DNA of 64,000 nt from assembly GCF_009707325.1 (NCBI RefSeq), contig NZ_CP046103.1, positions 1,785,810 to 1,849,809 of the forward strand. The letters are read 5' to 3'. A program made the translations under genes and the position numbers. Shown one piece after another: positions 45,246 to 54,625 of the stretch. This stretch comes from Pseudomonas sp. IB20. Its GTDB lineage: Bacteria; Pseudomonadota; Gammaproteobacteria; Pseudomonadales; Pseudomonadaceae. Position 1 is the stretch's first letter, and each line of letters starts with the position of its first letter. The notes below the pieces were generated by a model, which worked only from the letters and a program-made list of their open reading frames with translations, ran no database searches and was not told the DNA's origin.

Positions 45246-47213
45246 ATGATTTCGGCCGTGCAACGACGTTTCGCCAACCTCGGTATGGCGAAAAAACTGG
45301 GCTTGGGCTTCACCTTGGTGCTGCTGCTGACGGCGTTGGTGGCGGCCATTGGCGTGTGGTCCCTGCAAACCGTTGGCCAGCGTTTTGAGGGCCTCAAGGC
45401 GATGTCTTCGCTTAACAGTGGCCTGCTGAAAGTGCGTCTGATTGAGCAGGACTATGCGCTGCACGCCGACCCCAAGGCCGTCGAGGCCCTGCACGAGAGC
45501 GTCGACGCTTTGGCCGCCCTGGCCGCCAGCCTCAAAACCCAATCTGCCGCCAATGTGCCGGTCATGAGCGAAGTCGAGCAGGCGCTGGCCGCGTACCGCA
45601 AGGCGTTCGATGAATTTGTCGAGCTGACCCAGACCAAGGACCTGGCCCTGGAAATGGCCAGTTGGTCGGTGTCCAGCGTGGCCAATAACCTTGACGTGCT
45701 GCAGGCGGGCCTGGCCGACGATGGCGCCTATGGCCTCAAGGAAAGCCAGGGCAAGGACGGCGCCGAGTTTATCGAGCAGGCGGGGCAGGTCGGCCAGGTG
45801 TCGCGGTTGATGTTGCAAGCGATGAACGAAGCGCAGGTACGCCTGGACCAGAGTCGCAAGGCTGATGCAGACAACGCCGAGCAGGGCAAGATTGAGCAGG
45901 CCGACCAGGCCTTGGCTCAGGTCGAGCAGCTGAAAACCTCGGTCAAGGATGCGGGTTACCAGACCGTGCTCAACGAAGTGTCCGGGCATATCGCCGCGTT
46001 CAGCGAAAAACTCGGCGAGTACACCGGGCTGCTGGCCCAGGAAAAAGTCGTCTACAAGCAATTGCACGACCGCGCCGACCAAGTGGTCAGCCGGGTCAAC
46101 CAGGCGTATGACGCTGAAGACCAGTCGATGCAGGCGCAATTGAAGAAAAGCGCGCTGCTGATCATCGGCTCGTCAGCCTTGGCGCTGTTGGTGGGTTTGA
46201 TCGCGGCGTGGGTGATCACACGCCTGATCGTGGCGCCGCTGCGCAGTGTGATCACCGTGGCCCAGCAGATTGCTGCCGGTGACCTGAGCGGGCGCATGGA
46301 AGTCAGCCGCCGTGATGAGATCGGCCAGTTGATGCAGGCGATGCAACAGATGGGCAGCGGCCTGAGCCAGATGGTCAGCGGGTTGCAGGCGGGCATCGAA
46401 CAACTGGCGAGTTCGGCGCATTCACTCTCCAGCGTCACCGAGCAGACCAACGTCGAAGTCAGCAGCCAGAAGGAAGAGACCGAGCAGGTCGCCACGGCGA
46501 TGAACCAGATGACCGCCACGGTGCATGACGTGGCGCGCAACGCCGAAGAGGCCGCGCAAGCCGCGCAGACCGCCGATGACAAGGTCGACAGCGGCCAGCA
46601 GGTGGTGCGTCAGAGCCTGCAGCGGATTGAATTGCTCGCGACCTCCAGCAGCAGTGCCAGCGCCAGTATCGAAAGCCTCAGCGCGGAAATCCAGAACATC
46701 GGCACCGTGCTGAGCGTGATCAAGAGCGTGGCCGAACAGACCAACTTGCTGGCCCTCAACGCAGCGATCGAAGCCGCCCGCGCCGGCGAGCAAGGTCGAG
46801 GGTTTGCGGTGGTGGCCGATGAGGTGCGGGCGCTGGCCAAGCGCACGCAGCAATCGACCGAGGAAATCGAGCGGCTGGTGAGTACGTTGCGCAGCGCGGC
46901 ACAGTCGTCGGTGCAGCAGATCCAGCAGAGCGGCGAACTGGTGAAGCTGGCGGTCAGTGATGCGCTGGAAACCGAGAGCGCGTTGGGCAGCATCGCGGCC
47001 GCGGTGTCATTGATCCAGCAGATGAACCAGCAGATTGCCGCGGCAGCCGAGGAGCAAAGCTCGGTGGCCGAAGAAATCAACCGCAGCGTCACCTGTATTC
47101 GGGCGAGCGCCGATCAATCGGCGTTGAGCATGCAGGGCAATGCCGCCTCGAGTATCCAGCTGGCGCAATTGGGCGCGGAGCTCAAGGGCATGGTCGGGCA
47201 CTTCCGCCTTTGA
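45246..47213 (+). CDS. Methyl-accepting chemotaxis protein with large ligand domain
   Basis: A 655-residue chemoreceptor. TM1 lies near residues 18-40 ([19 protein letters not shown]) and TM2 near 298-320 ([20 protein letters not shown]). They bracket an all-helical periplasmic domain of about 255 residues, the size of the helical bimodular (HBM) domains found in McpS-type receptors. HAMP and the signalling hairpin follow, with the tip [23 protein letters not shown] receptors bind organic acids such as TCA intermediates; for this protein that is an inference from size only. The ATG follows AAGAGGA by 11 bases. Confidence 0.9.
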   Translation: MISAVQRRFANLGMAKKLGLGFTLVLLLTALVAAIGVWSLQTVGQRFEGLKAMSSLNSGLLKVRLIEQDYALHADPKAVEALHESVDALAALAASLKTQSAANVPVMSEVEQALAAYRKAFDEFVELTQTKDLALEMASWSVSSVANNLDVLQAGLADDGAYGLKESQGKDGAEFIEQAGQVGQVSRLMLQAMNEAQVRLDQSRKADADNAEQGKIEQADQALAQVEQLKTSVKDAGYQTVLNEVSGHIAAFSEKLGEYTGLLAQEKVVYKQLHDRADQVVSRVNQAYDAEDQSMQAQLKKSALLIIGSSALALLVGLIAAWVITRLIVAPLRSVITVAQQIAAGDLSGRMEVSRRDEIGQLMQAMQQMGSGLSQMVSGLQAGIEQLASSAHSLSSVTEQTNVEVSSQKEETEQVATAMNQMTATVHDVARNAEEAAQAAQTADDKVDSGQQVVRQSLQRIELLATSSSSASASIESLSAEIQNIGTVLSVIKSVAEQTNLLALNAAIEAARAGEQGRGFAVVADEVRALAKRTQQSTEEIERLVSTLRSAAQSSVQQIQQSGELVKLAVSDALETESALGSIAAAVSLIQQMNQQIAAAAEEQSSVAEEINRSVTCIRASADQSALSMQGNAASSIQLAQLGAELKGMVGHFRL

Positions 47214-47252
47214 TCGCAGCGTGCCCGCCGCGACCAAAGGGCAGGGGAGCGA

Positions 47253-48065
47253 TCAGGCGTGGTTGGCGAGGAAGGTCAACAGCGCTTCATTGACGAAGTC
47301 TGGGTTTTCCCGCGAGGCGATATGCCCCGCTTCTGGAATCAGCGTCAGGCTGCAGCCAATCAGTTCGGCCATTTCCTGGGATTCAGCGGGGGGCCGAGGC
47401 TTGTCCTGCTCGCCGCACATCACCCAGGTGGTGTCGGCGTCCAGGCGGGGCAGTTGGTCCAGAATGCTCGCGCGGCTGAAGATCAAGCGGCCCAAGGGCA
47501 CGATGCTGTGCAACAGGCGTTCCTTGGAGAAGTCTTGCAGCGCCTGGCGATAACCTTGGTACAGCGCTGATTCGCGGTCGATGCCCGGGCGGAAGAAGAT
47601 CGGTGCGATCACATCCAGCAACGGCGCAGGGATCGCGCCGGCGTCTTCGATCATCTTGAACAGCGAGAAGTAGTACTGGCGTGTGGCCTCGGGTTCGGCA
47701 CCAAGGTAGGTGTACATCATTACCAGGCTGTTGATGCGCTCCGGTGCCAGTAGCGCCAGCCGCGCGCCCCACATGCCGCCAACAGACAGGCCGACCAGGT
47801 TGATTTGCGCGATGTCGAGCTGATCCAGCAACGCCAGGGTTTGGCGCGCGAGGTCATCCAGGGACTGAGTTTGCGCCGGCAGCGGGCCGGACTCACCGTG
47901 GCCCCACAGCTCGGGAACGATTACGCGGTACTGTTGCGACAGGGCTTCAATTTGCGGGGCCCACATGTCGCGGTCCCACAGGTAACTTGAACCCAGCAGG
48001 ACGACCGGGCCGGTGCCCTGGTCGACATAGTGCAGCGGTTGTCCATCAATCACGGCAACAGGCAT
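47253..48065 (-). CDS. Alpha/beta hydrolase
   Basis: A 270-residue cytoplasmic alpha/beta hydrolase. It has VVLLGSSYLWDRDMWAPQIE (oxyanion region, Gly-Ser-Ser in place of the common HG), VPELWGHGESGPLP, the nucleophile elbow LVGLSVGGMWGARLAL (Ser about residue 93) and the catalytic His in PEAGHIASRENPDFV. The overall pattern resembles 3-oxoadipate enol-lactonase and haloperoxidase-like esterases. No pathway genes are nearby. It is convergent with the chemoreceptor gene, 39 bases away, with no clear terminator between. Confidence 0.87.
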   Translation of the reverse strand: MPVAVIDGQPLHYVDQGTGPVVLLGSSYLWDRDMWAPQIEALSQQYRVIVPELWGHGESGPLPAQTQSLDDLARQTLALLDQLDIAQINLVGLSVGGMWGARLALLAPERINSLVMMYTYLGAEPEATRQYYFSLFKMIEDAGAIPAPLLDVIAPIFFRPGIDRESALYQGYRQALQDFSKERLLHSIVPLGRLIFSRASILDQLPRLDADTTWVMCGEQDKPRPPAESQEMAELIGCSLTLIPEAGHIASRENPDFVNEALLTFLANHA

Positions 48066-48170
48066 AGCAGGCCTCTAACTTCACGGAGTGAGGGCCACTT
48101 TTTTACGCTAGTCGGGGGCGGGGGGATAGGTGCAAAGTGATGGCATGTTGTGGCAAGGCGTTCAGCATGA

Positions 48171-48941
48171 TCAGTCGTAGATGGCTTTCTTTTTCCATTC
48201 GGCGTCGGCGTCGACGGCTTTCAGGCCTTCGGTCAATTCATTGACTTCGTCGTCAGCCGGCTGGTTGTTGGTCAGCACCGTGGAGTTGGCGCGGACCAGT
48301 TGGCTTTCCAGCAGTTGCAATTGCGCACTGTAGAGCACCGGCTCCGGCTGTTTGCGCAAGTACTGTACGCCGCGCTCGAATGCCAGGCGCGCCTGGCCAG
48401 GCTGGCCTTGTTGCAGAGCGTGCTGACCGAGGTTGTTGAAGAACTCGATGTGCAGCAGCACCAGAATATGGCGAATTTCCTTGATCCAGTGCTTGGCTTC
48501 GTTGGTCGGCAGAAAACCGTCCTGGGCGGCACGCGTGACTTGGCCGTGCAGGGCTTCAAGCAGAAAACGCACGTCTTTGGCCTTGGCTTCGGTCTGGATC
48601 GGCGCGGGTGGGTTGGCTACCGGAATCGATTCGCCTTGGCCGATCAGTGCGTTCAATTCAGCGATACGCGCCTTGAGCGCCGCGCTGGACTTGTTGAGGT
48701 TCAACAGGCGCTGGTTGACGTTGAGTTCCAGGCGGGTCAACAACAGTTTGAGCTTCGGGGTCATCAACTGGCCGGGGAATGTCTCGGTGATTTCACCGCA
48801 ACGACGCAGCCGATCGTTAAGCTCGATCACGGTACGCTGCTTTTCCAGTTTGTTGTTTTCCACCACGTGGTTCATGTAGCCAATGGCGATCAGTATTACG
48901 ATCCCGGCTATTACCAGCAGGGTGATCATGAGTGGTGTCAC
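48171..48941 (-). CDS. Membrane-anchored helical protein of unknown function
   Basis: A 256-residue protein that I do not recognise. One N-terminal membrane helix (residues 3-23, PLMITLLVIAGIVILIAIGY) anchors a soluble helical domain. Residues 24-95 look like a coiled coil (NKLEKQRTVIELNDRLRRC). Residues 120-220 read like TPR-type helices (LHIEFFNNLGQHALQQGQPG, ARLAFERGVQYLRKQ), and the tail is acidic. The orientation should place the helical part in the cytoplasm. It is monocistronic and lies upstream of the tRNA cluster on the opposite strand. Confidence 0.75.
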   Translation of the reverse strand: MTPLMITLLVIAGIVILIAIGYMNHVVENNKLEKQRTVIELNDRLRRCGEITETFPGQLMTPKLKLLLTRLELNVNQRLLNLNKSSAALKARIAELNALIGQGESIPVANPPAPIQTEAKAKDVRFLLEALHGQVTRAAQDGFLPTNEAKHWIKEIRHILVLLHIEFFNNLGQHALQQGQPGQARLAFERGVQYLRKQPEPVLYSAQLQLLESQLVRANSTVLTNNQPADDEVNELTEGLKAVDADAEWKKKAIYD

Positions 48942-49207
48942 CGGTGTGACCTCTTTATAGGGTTTGCTGTGGAGTGTAGTGACTGTGCCATCCGGCGGAT
49001 AGGGCTGTTCGACCAGTTGCCCAGGTAGTTTCTTCTATATAGGTAAGCATTTAGCGCATGGATGCACATTGCCACCATTTGCCGGGGCGAACTATAGCGC
49101 CTTGTCGGACGCCAGAATATAGGCGTCAAAGCCTGGACAGACACACTGCCCGCAAAGGCCTGGAAAGCACGGCGAAGTCATTGATTTAAATAAATTTATC
49201 CTTGGGG
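48942..49207. other. Intergenic region, no gene seen
   Basis: This stretch separates the membrane-anchored helical protein (-) from the tRNA promoter (+). It holds no convincing coding frame. It is AT-richer than its surroundings, particularly near 49180-49200, as expected for the upstream region of a strong stable-RNA promoter. Confidence 0.5.
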
Positions 49208-49208
49208 G

Positions 49209-49237
49209 TTGACGACCTTTCAATCCATCCATAGAAT
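49209..49237 (+). promoter_or_regulatory. Sigma-70 promoter of the tRNA operon
   Basis: TTGACG (49209-49214) and TAGAAT (49232-49237) are separated by 17 bases. They are followed by a GC-rich stretch (GCGCGCC) like a stringent-response discriminator. The first tRNA starts 62 bases after the -10 box. Confidence 0.75.
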
Positions 49238-49299
49238 GCGCGCCACTTACAGCGTAAAGCACACAGCGAAACGCGGTAGGGAGTGAATGTTGTACGTGT

Positions 49300-49375
49300 G
49301 TCCCCTTCGTCTAGTGGCCTAGGACACCGCCCTTTCACGGCGGTAACAGGGGTTCGAGTCCCCTAGGGGACGCCA
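49300..49375 (+). tRNA. tRNA-Glu (TTC), copy 1
   Basis: A 76-base cloverleaf. The acceptor GTCCCCT pairs with AGGGGAC, the anticodon arm CCGCC-CTTTCAC-GGCGG gives TTC, the T-arm is CAGGGGTTCGAGTCCCCTA, and CCA is encoded. Confidence 0.96.
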
Positions 49376-49378
49376 TAT

Positions 49379-49454
<76 letters not shown>

Positions 49455-49559
49455 ATTTTTAAGCAGTGTTGCCCTCGGGTGGCATTGAGTGAAACCAGGG
49501 TCAAGTCTTCGGATGAGGCCTCTGGGCACTGAAATACACACCATGTGTTTCAGTAGCGT

Positions 49560-49635
49560 GTCCCCTTCGTCTAGTGGCCTAGGACACCGCCCTTTCACGG
49601 CGGTAACAGGGGTTCGAGTCCCCTAGGGGACGCCA
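49560..49635 (+). tRNA. tRNA-Glu (TTC), copy 2
   Basis: This copy is identical in sequence to the tRNA-Glu at 49300-49375. It is the third gene of the array, 105 bases after the first tRNA-Gly. Confidence 0.96.
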
Positions 49636-49638
49636 TTT

Positions 49639-49714
<76 letters not shown>

Positions 49715-49723
49715 TATTTAACG

Positions 49724-49756
49724 AAAACGCCGATCAGCAATGATCGGCGTTTTTGT
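49724..49756 (+). terminator. Rho-independent terminator of the tRNA operon
   Basis: AAAACGCCGATCA and TGATCGGCGTTTTT form a 13-bp stem around GCAA, ending in a T-run, nine bases after the last tRNA. Confidence 0.92.
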
Positions 49757-49903
49757 TTGTGCTGCTTTTTTATCCGCGACGCACAGGTGAAGGCGTGAAA
49801 TGCGTAGGAATAGTCTGTAATAATTGTTGGGTAGCTGTTTACCTGTCCCGCTGTCTCTACTCTGGCCTGCCCATTCTCCTCGTTCACTTCAGAGAACTCC
49901 CAG

Positions 49904-51115
49904 ATGCTGCAACTCGATGTCTATTCAACCCTGGTCGCCGCCTCCCTGGTGCTGCTGCTGGGGCGCTGGCTGGTGGCTCACATCGGCTTTTTACGCGCCT
50001 ACAGCATTCCGGAGCCGGTCGCCGGTGGTTTATTAGTTGCCGCGTTGCTGGTGGCGCTGCGTGCACTGGCGGGTATCGAAGTTCGCTTCGACCCTTCATT
50101 GCAAGCCCCGTTAATGTTGGCGTTTTTCGCCACCATTGGCCTGAATGCGGACTTTGCCAGCCTTAAGAAAGGTGGCCGGGTACTGGGCGTTTTCCTGCTG
50201 GTCGTGACAGCGCTTTTAGTGGTGCAAAACGCCATGGGCATCGCCTTGGCCAAAGCGTTGGGGCTCGACCCGTTGATGGGCTTGCTCGCCGGTTCGATCA
50301 CGTTGTCGGGCGGGCACGGCACTGGCGCGGCGTGGGGCGCGGTGTTTAGTGAGAAGTATGGCGTGGCCTCCGCGTCTGAGCTGGCCATCGCGTCAGCGAC
50401 TTTTGGCCTGGTGTTGGGTGGTTTGATTGGCGGCCCGGTTGCGCGCCTGCTCATCAAGCGTGTGCAGGTACCTGGCGCTGAACAATCGCAACCGCGCCTG
50501 CCCAAAGGCTTTGAACAGCCCAATCAGGAGCGCATGATCACCGCGTTCTCGTTTATCGAGACACTGGCCCTGCTGGCGATCAGCCTGCAAGTCGGCACCT
50601 TCCTGAGTGGTTTTATCCAAGGCACCGCCTTCGAGTTGCCGACCTTTGTGTGCGTGTTGTTCGTCGGTGTGGTGTTGCGCAACGGCTTGTCGGCACTGGG
50701 CTGGCACCAAGTGTTCGAGCGTGAAGTCTCGCTGCTGGGCAATGTCAGCCTGTCGTTGTTCCTGGCAATGGCCTTGATGTCGCTCAAGCTCTGGGATTTG
50801 GCGGCCCTCGCGTTGCCGATTGTGATCTTGTTGGCGGCGCAGGCGTTGTTGATGGCCCTGTTCGCAATCTTCGTGACATTCCGGGTCATGGGCAGCAACT
50901 ACGATGCGGCGGTATTGGCGGCGGGGCACTGCGGTTTTGGGCTGGGCGCCACGCCCACTGCGATTGCCAACATGCAGGCGGTGACGCAACGCTTCGGCCC
51001 CTCGCCAATTGCCTTTCTGGTGGTGCCGATGGTGGGGGCGTTCTTCATCGATATCACCAATGCGGTAGTGATCAAGTTGTACTTGGCGCTGCCTTTTTTG
51101 GGCGCGGCGGGCTAA
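49904..51115 (+). CDS. gltS: Sodium/glutamate symporter
   Basis: GltS imports glutamate with Na+ across the inner membrane. The 403-residue protein has about ten membrane segments. The family motifs are visible: YSIPEPVAGGLLVAALLV near residue 33, FFATIGLNADFASLKKGG near 75, and the pore-loop sequence GSITLSGGHGTGAAWG near 130 with its C-terminal counterpart AGHCGFGLGATPTAIANMQ near 345. The length matches E. coli GltS (401). The ATG is preceded by GAGAACTCCCAG, a modest ribosome site. It stands alone, beyond the tRNA terminator. Confidence 0.94.
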   Translation: MLQLDVYSTLVAASLVLLLGRWLVAHIGFLRAYSIPEPVAGGLLVAALLVALRALAGIEVRFDPSLQAPLMLAFFATIGLNADFASLKKGGRVLGVFLLVVTALLVVQNAMGIALAKALGLDPLMGLLAGSITLSGGHGTGAAWGAVFSEKYGVASASELAIASATFGLVLGGLIGGPVARLLIKRVQVPGAEQSQPRLPKGFEQPNQERMITAFSFIETLALLAISLQVGTFLSGFIQGTAFELPTFVCVLFVGVVLRNGLSALGWHQVFEREVSLLGNVSLSLFLAMALMSLKLWDLAALALPIVILLAAQALLMALFAIFVTFRVMGSNYDAAVLAAGHCGFGLGATPTAIANMQAVTQRFGPSPIAFLVVPMVGAFFIDITNAVVIKLYLALPFLGAAG

Positions 51116-51350
51116 GCCTGCCTCTACAGCCGTACCGTGCTCTTCTGTGCGCCGCCGGTCGCTGTGGCGCAACCGGCCGGGCCCGCGCTGACAGCAACGA
51201 CATCAACGTGACTCATCATGTGGCCGCCAAGTGGCACTCCGCGAAAGGGGGTCTGGAGATCCAGCTCTGTCATCCCACGTTGCCCATCGGCGGTTTTTTT
51301 GAAGATATCCTGATGCGATGAGCCCGCCATTGCGGCGGGCTCAAAGGGCG

Positions 51351-53090
51351 TCAGAGCTTCGGTAACTGGCCGACGCGGCCCATCATTTCAGTGACGATCT
51401 GCAGGTCCAGCAGGAACTGGTCGACCGTTTTGAACTCACCGTCGGTGTGCCCGGTGTACTTCACTTCCGGGCGCGCCAGGCCGAACTGCACGCCATTGGG
51501 CAGTTCATGCACGGAGGTGGCGCCGGCCGACGTACCGAACGTGTGTTCCATGCCCAGGTTTTCGCTGGCCACGGCCAGCAAGGCTTTCACCCACTCGCCT
51601 TCAGGGTTGCGGTACATCGGCTCGGCTACCGAGTAGGTGAAGCTCACCTTAACCTTCGTTTGTTTATCCCAGGCGCTCAGTTTGTCAGCAATTTCTGCCT
51701 TGAGTTTTTCCGGCGATTTGCCCTTCGGCACACGCAGGTTCACGGCCAGTTTGAAGGCTTTGTCATCCTGGCCGACAAAGGTCAGCGACGTGGTCAAAGG
51801 CCCCATGAACGCATCAGAGAATCCCACGCCCAGCTTGCCACCGAGGTAATCCAGGCCCCAGTTGTCGGCGGCATAACGCGCGGCGTCGGTGATGTGGTTG
51901 TGCTTGAGGGCGATCTTGCCGTCGACGCCGTGGATCAGCTCGAGCATACGTGCGACCGGGTTGACACCGGTTTGCGGCTCGGACGAGTGAGCAGACACGC
52001 CGGTGACCGTCAGCTTGACCTCTTTGCCGACCACCTTGGCCGTCACTTCGAAGTCGCCGCCATTGCGCTTGACGTAGTCAGCACCGGCTTGCTGCAGGCT
52101 GGCGGCCAATTCGGCCGGTTTGTCGCTGACCAGAGTGGCCACTGACACCGAAGGAATCTGGTTGGTGGCCATGCCGCCGGTCATCGAAATGATTTGTGCG
52201 CCTTTGCCTTCGCCCTTGCGCACCGGGAAGGTGGCCATCACGGTGCCGTAGCCTTTTTCGGCGATCACCACCGGGTAGCCGCCGTCCAGCGCCAGGTTGT
52301 ATTGCGGCACTGGGTTATGTTCGAAGTAGTACGGAATCGCGTCGCCCGACGTTTCCTCGGTGGTGTCCACCAGCAGCTTGAAGTTGCGCGCCAGTGGCAG
52401 CTTCTCTTCCTTGATCACCTTCATGGCGTACAGGGCCACGACGATGCCGTTTTTGTCATCCTCGGTGCCACGGCCGTACATGCGGTCGCCGATCAGCGTG
52501 ACCTTGAACGGGTCGAGTTTGGTGCCGTCTTTGAGCACCCAGTTCTCCGGCGTCACGGGCACCACGTCGGCGTGGGCGTGGATACCGACCACTTCATCGC
52601 CGCTGCCTTCCAGGGAAATTTCGTACACGCGGTTGTCGACGTTACGGAAGTTCAGGTTGAAGGCCTTTGCCAGGCCCTGAATCTTATCGGCGATCTTGAG
52701 GAACTCCGGGTTCTTGTACTGCGGCAGGCCGTCGATGTTAAACGTCGGGATCTCTACCAGCTCGCGCAGGGTTTCGAGGGCGGCCTTGCCATACTTCACC
52801 CGCGTGTAAATACCCAGCAGACGATTGATCTCGTTCTGCTGGTCGGCGGTCAGGGTTTTGTTGGCAAGGAAGGCCTCGATGGCCGGGCCGACGTCGGCGG
52901 TTTTGCCCAGGTCGCCCTTGGCCAGGGTGGCGAGGAAACCACGGAAATCGGTGGCCGGGGTTTCGCTGAAACCCTTGATAATCGTCGCGCTTTGTTCGGC
53001 GCTGATGTTGGCGAATGCAGGCGCAGCGACGGCGCAGAGGGCGGCGGCGAACAGGGTGGCGGCAACCCGTTTTTTGAGTGGGAAGTGCAT
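51351..53090 (-). CDS. Exported M20-family dipeptidase
   Basis: A 579-residue metallopeptidase of the M20/M25/M40 family with a signal peptide (MHFPLKKRVAATLFAAALCA, cleavage after AFA near residue 27), hence periplasmic. Zinc ligands are visible in GIHAHADVVPV, YGRGTEDDKNGIVVA (bridging Asp) and DTTEETSGDAIPYYFEH (Glu-Glu pair), and the late His is in TGHTDGEFKTVDQF. It resembles PepV-type dipeptidases but is longer because of the signal peptide and a ~95-residue N-terminal helical region. The start at 53090 was preferred over an ATG four codons upstream that is too close to AAAGGA. It is monocistronic. Confidence 0.9.
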   Translation of the reverse strand: MHFPLKKRVAATLFAAALCAVAAPAFANISAEQSATIIKGFSETPATDFRGFLATLAKGDLGKTADVGPAIEAFLANKTLTADQQNEINRLLGIYTRVKYGKAALETLRELVEIPTFNIDGLPQYKNPEFLKIADKIQGLAKAFNLNFRNVDNRVYEISLEGSGDEVVGIHAHADVVPVTPENWVLKDGTKLDPFKVTLIGDRMYGRGTEDDKNGIVVALYAMKVIKEEKLPLARNFKLLVDTTEETSGDAIPYYFEHNPVPQYNLALDGGYPVVIAEKGYGTVMATFPVRKGEGKGAQIISMTGGMATNQIPSVSVATLVSDKPAELAASLQQAGADYVKRNGGDFEVTAKVVGKEVKLTVTGVSAHSSEPQTGVNPVARMLELIHGVDGKIALKHNHITDAARYAADNWGLDYLGGKLGVGFSDAFMGPLTTSLTFVGQDDKAFKLAVNLRVPKGKSPEKLKAEIADKLSAWDKQTKVKVSFTYSVAEPMYRNPEGEWVKALLAVASENLGMEHTFGTSAGATSVHELPNGVQFGLARPEVKYTGHTDGEFKTVDQFLLDLQIVTEMMGRVGQLPKL

Positions 53091-53241
53091 TGTTGACGGC
53101 ATTCCTTTGCAGGTAGTGAGTGGGGCGTTTCTGATCAAGCTGTCAGAAACATTTCCACACACTACCATCACGAAGGAGCGGTAGGGGAGACCCTGGCGAA
53201 GGAAATATCCTACTCAAATGCCCGGATTGAAGAGATTCAAC

Positions 53242-53318
53242 TGTGGGAGCGGGCTTGCCCGCGATGACGTAGTGTCAGTCACCTTCTACGCACTGTCGCG
53301 GGCAAGCCCGCTCCCACA
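53242..53318. repeat. REPIN of the GCGGGCTTGCCCGC subfamily
   Basis: TGTGGGAGCGGGCTTGCCCG and its inverted copy CGGGCAAGCCCGCTCCCACA flank about 35 bases. The REP core differs from the CTGGCTTGCCTGC type found elsewhere in the window. Confidence 0.88.
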
Positions 53319-53352
53319 GGGGGTTTGTGGTGCCTCAATAACCGAGTTCAGA

Positions 53353-54570
53353 TCAAGGCTTACCCGGATGCGGATCCGGATACTGCGCCATGACCTCCAG
53401 CGCCTTGGCATACGGTCCATCCCACAACTGCTCATGCAATTGGCCTATGCGCTTGGCCATTGCCTCGCTGCGCATCACCACCTCCAGGTTGCGCGAGTTA
53501 TCCAGGTACCCGCCCAGCCAGTTGCTGGTGCCGACCCACGCCACTTGCCCGTCGATCTCCATGGTCTTGCTGTGGATCACCCGCGCGTAAGGGATAAACC
53601 CTTGCTTGGCCTCGGGCAATGTGACGATCTTCACCTGCACGTTGGGCAACACCGCCAGGCTCTTGAGGTAGGGCAGCTCCAGTTTGTCGGTGTTCCAGTT
53701 GGAGACCATCAACTTGACCGACACCCCGCGCGCGGCGGCGGCGCGCACGGCGTTGTCGATCACCGCGTAGTACGGCCGGGTTCTGTCTGGGCCGTAGGAC
53801 AGCGGTGCGTAGTCGAGCAGTTGCACACGCACTTCTTTTTTTGCCTCACTCAGCAGACGCGGCAGTTCCAACTGCGAGTCGCCCACGCCCGGTGGGTTGT
53901 AGCGTTGCGGGCTGGCCACTAGATAGTTGCCGGTGCGTGCAGGTTCCTGGCTTGGGGCAGGCAACGGCACGGGTTGTTTATCCGCGAGCGCGGCCTGGGC
54001 TTGCCAGTCCTGATTGAAGATCGCCTGCACTTGGCTGACCACCGTTGCATCACTGATACGCAGCCCGGTCTCGTGGATATGTTCCAGCGAGCGCCAGTCG
54101 AAATTCTGACTGCCGATAAACGCCTGCTTGCCGTCCACCAGCATGTACTTGGCGTGGATGATCCCGCCGCTCAGTTGCCCATACGACAGGACGCGAAAGG
54201 TCAGGTTGGGAATCGCGCGCAGGCGTTCCAGGGTGGAGGCCTCCGACAATTTGATGCCTTTTTCTTCCAGCAAAAAGCGAATTTTCACACCGCGTTTGCC
54301 GGCGGCTTCCAGGTGTTCAATCACCGTGTCCATCACCGAGCCGGGATGGTCGGCCGCGTAGAACTGGCCGATATCAATGCTGTTTTTCGCGCCGTCAAAC
54401 AGTTCGATCCATACCGGCCCCGGCTGGCGCAAATCGGCAGTGCCCAGCACGGTGTCCACCGGCACGGTGTGCACCAGTTCAAAGCCTGGAATAGAAAAGT
54501 CCGCCTGGGCCAGCGGACTGAGGAGCAAGCCGGTGAGGCCTGCGATACGCAACTTCATCGAAAGGGCCAT
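53353..54570 (-). CDS. Exported phospholipase D-like protein
   Basis: A 405-residue protein of the phospholipase D superfamily. A signal peptide is visible at residues 5-24 (MKLRIAGLTGLLLSPLAQAD), so it acts outside the cytoplasm. Two catalytic HKD motifs are intact: HAKYMLVDGKQAFIGSQNF (about residue 150) and HSKTMEIDGQVAWVGTSNW (about residue 340). This bacterial group (PLD-like, cardiolipin-synthase-like) can cleave or transfer phosphodiesters. It is the last gene of the exbD-tonB-receptor-exbB operon, 55 bases after exbB. The coupling of a secreted phosphodiesterase to a TonB uptake complex suggests that the receptor imports a product of its action. Confidence 0.9.
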   Translation of the reverse strand: MALSMKLRIAGLTGLLLSPLAQADFSIPGFELVHTVPVDTVLGTADLRQPGPVWIELFDGAKNSIDIGQFYAADHPGSVMDTVIEHLEAAGKRGVKIRFLLEEKGIKLSEASTLERLRAIPNLTFRVLSYGQLSGGIIHAKYMLVDGKQAFIGSQNFDWRSLEHIHETGLRISDATVVSQVQAIFNQDWQAQAALADKQPVPLPAPSQEPARTGNYLVASPQRYNPPGVGDSQLELPRLLSEAKKEVRVQLLDYAPLSYGPDRTRPYYAVIDNAVRAAAARGVSVKLMVSNWNTDKLELPYLKSLAVLPNVQVKIVTLPEAKQGFIPYARVIHSKTMEIDGQVAWVGTSNWLGGYLDNSRNLEVVMRSEAMAKRIGQLHEQLWDGPYAKALEVMAQYPDPHPGKP

Positions 54571-54625
54571 AGGCGTCTCATCGGGCAAAAAGAACGGCGG
54601 GCACATCATGTGCCCGCCCCGGATG

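Noticed and set aside
51124..51330. A 68-codon open frame between gltS and the M20 peptidase
   Set aside because: It has no ribosome site or recognisable domain, and its composition looks random. The gap holds a GAGCCCGCC/GGCGGGCTC stem at 51320-51342 without a T-run, so no terminator is claimed either.
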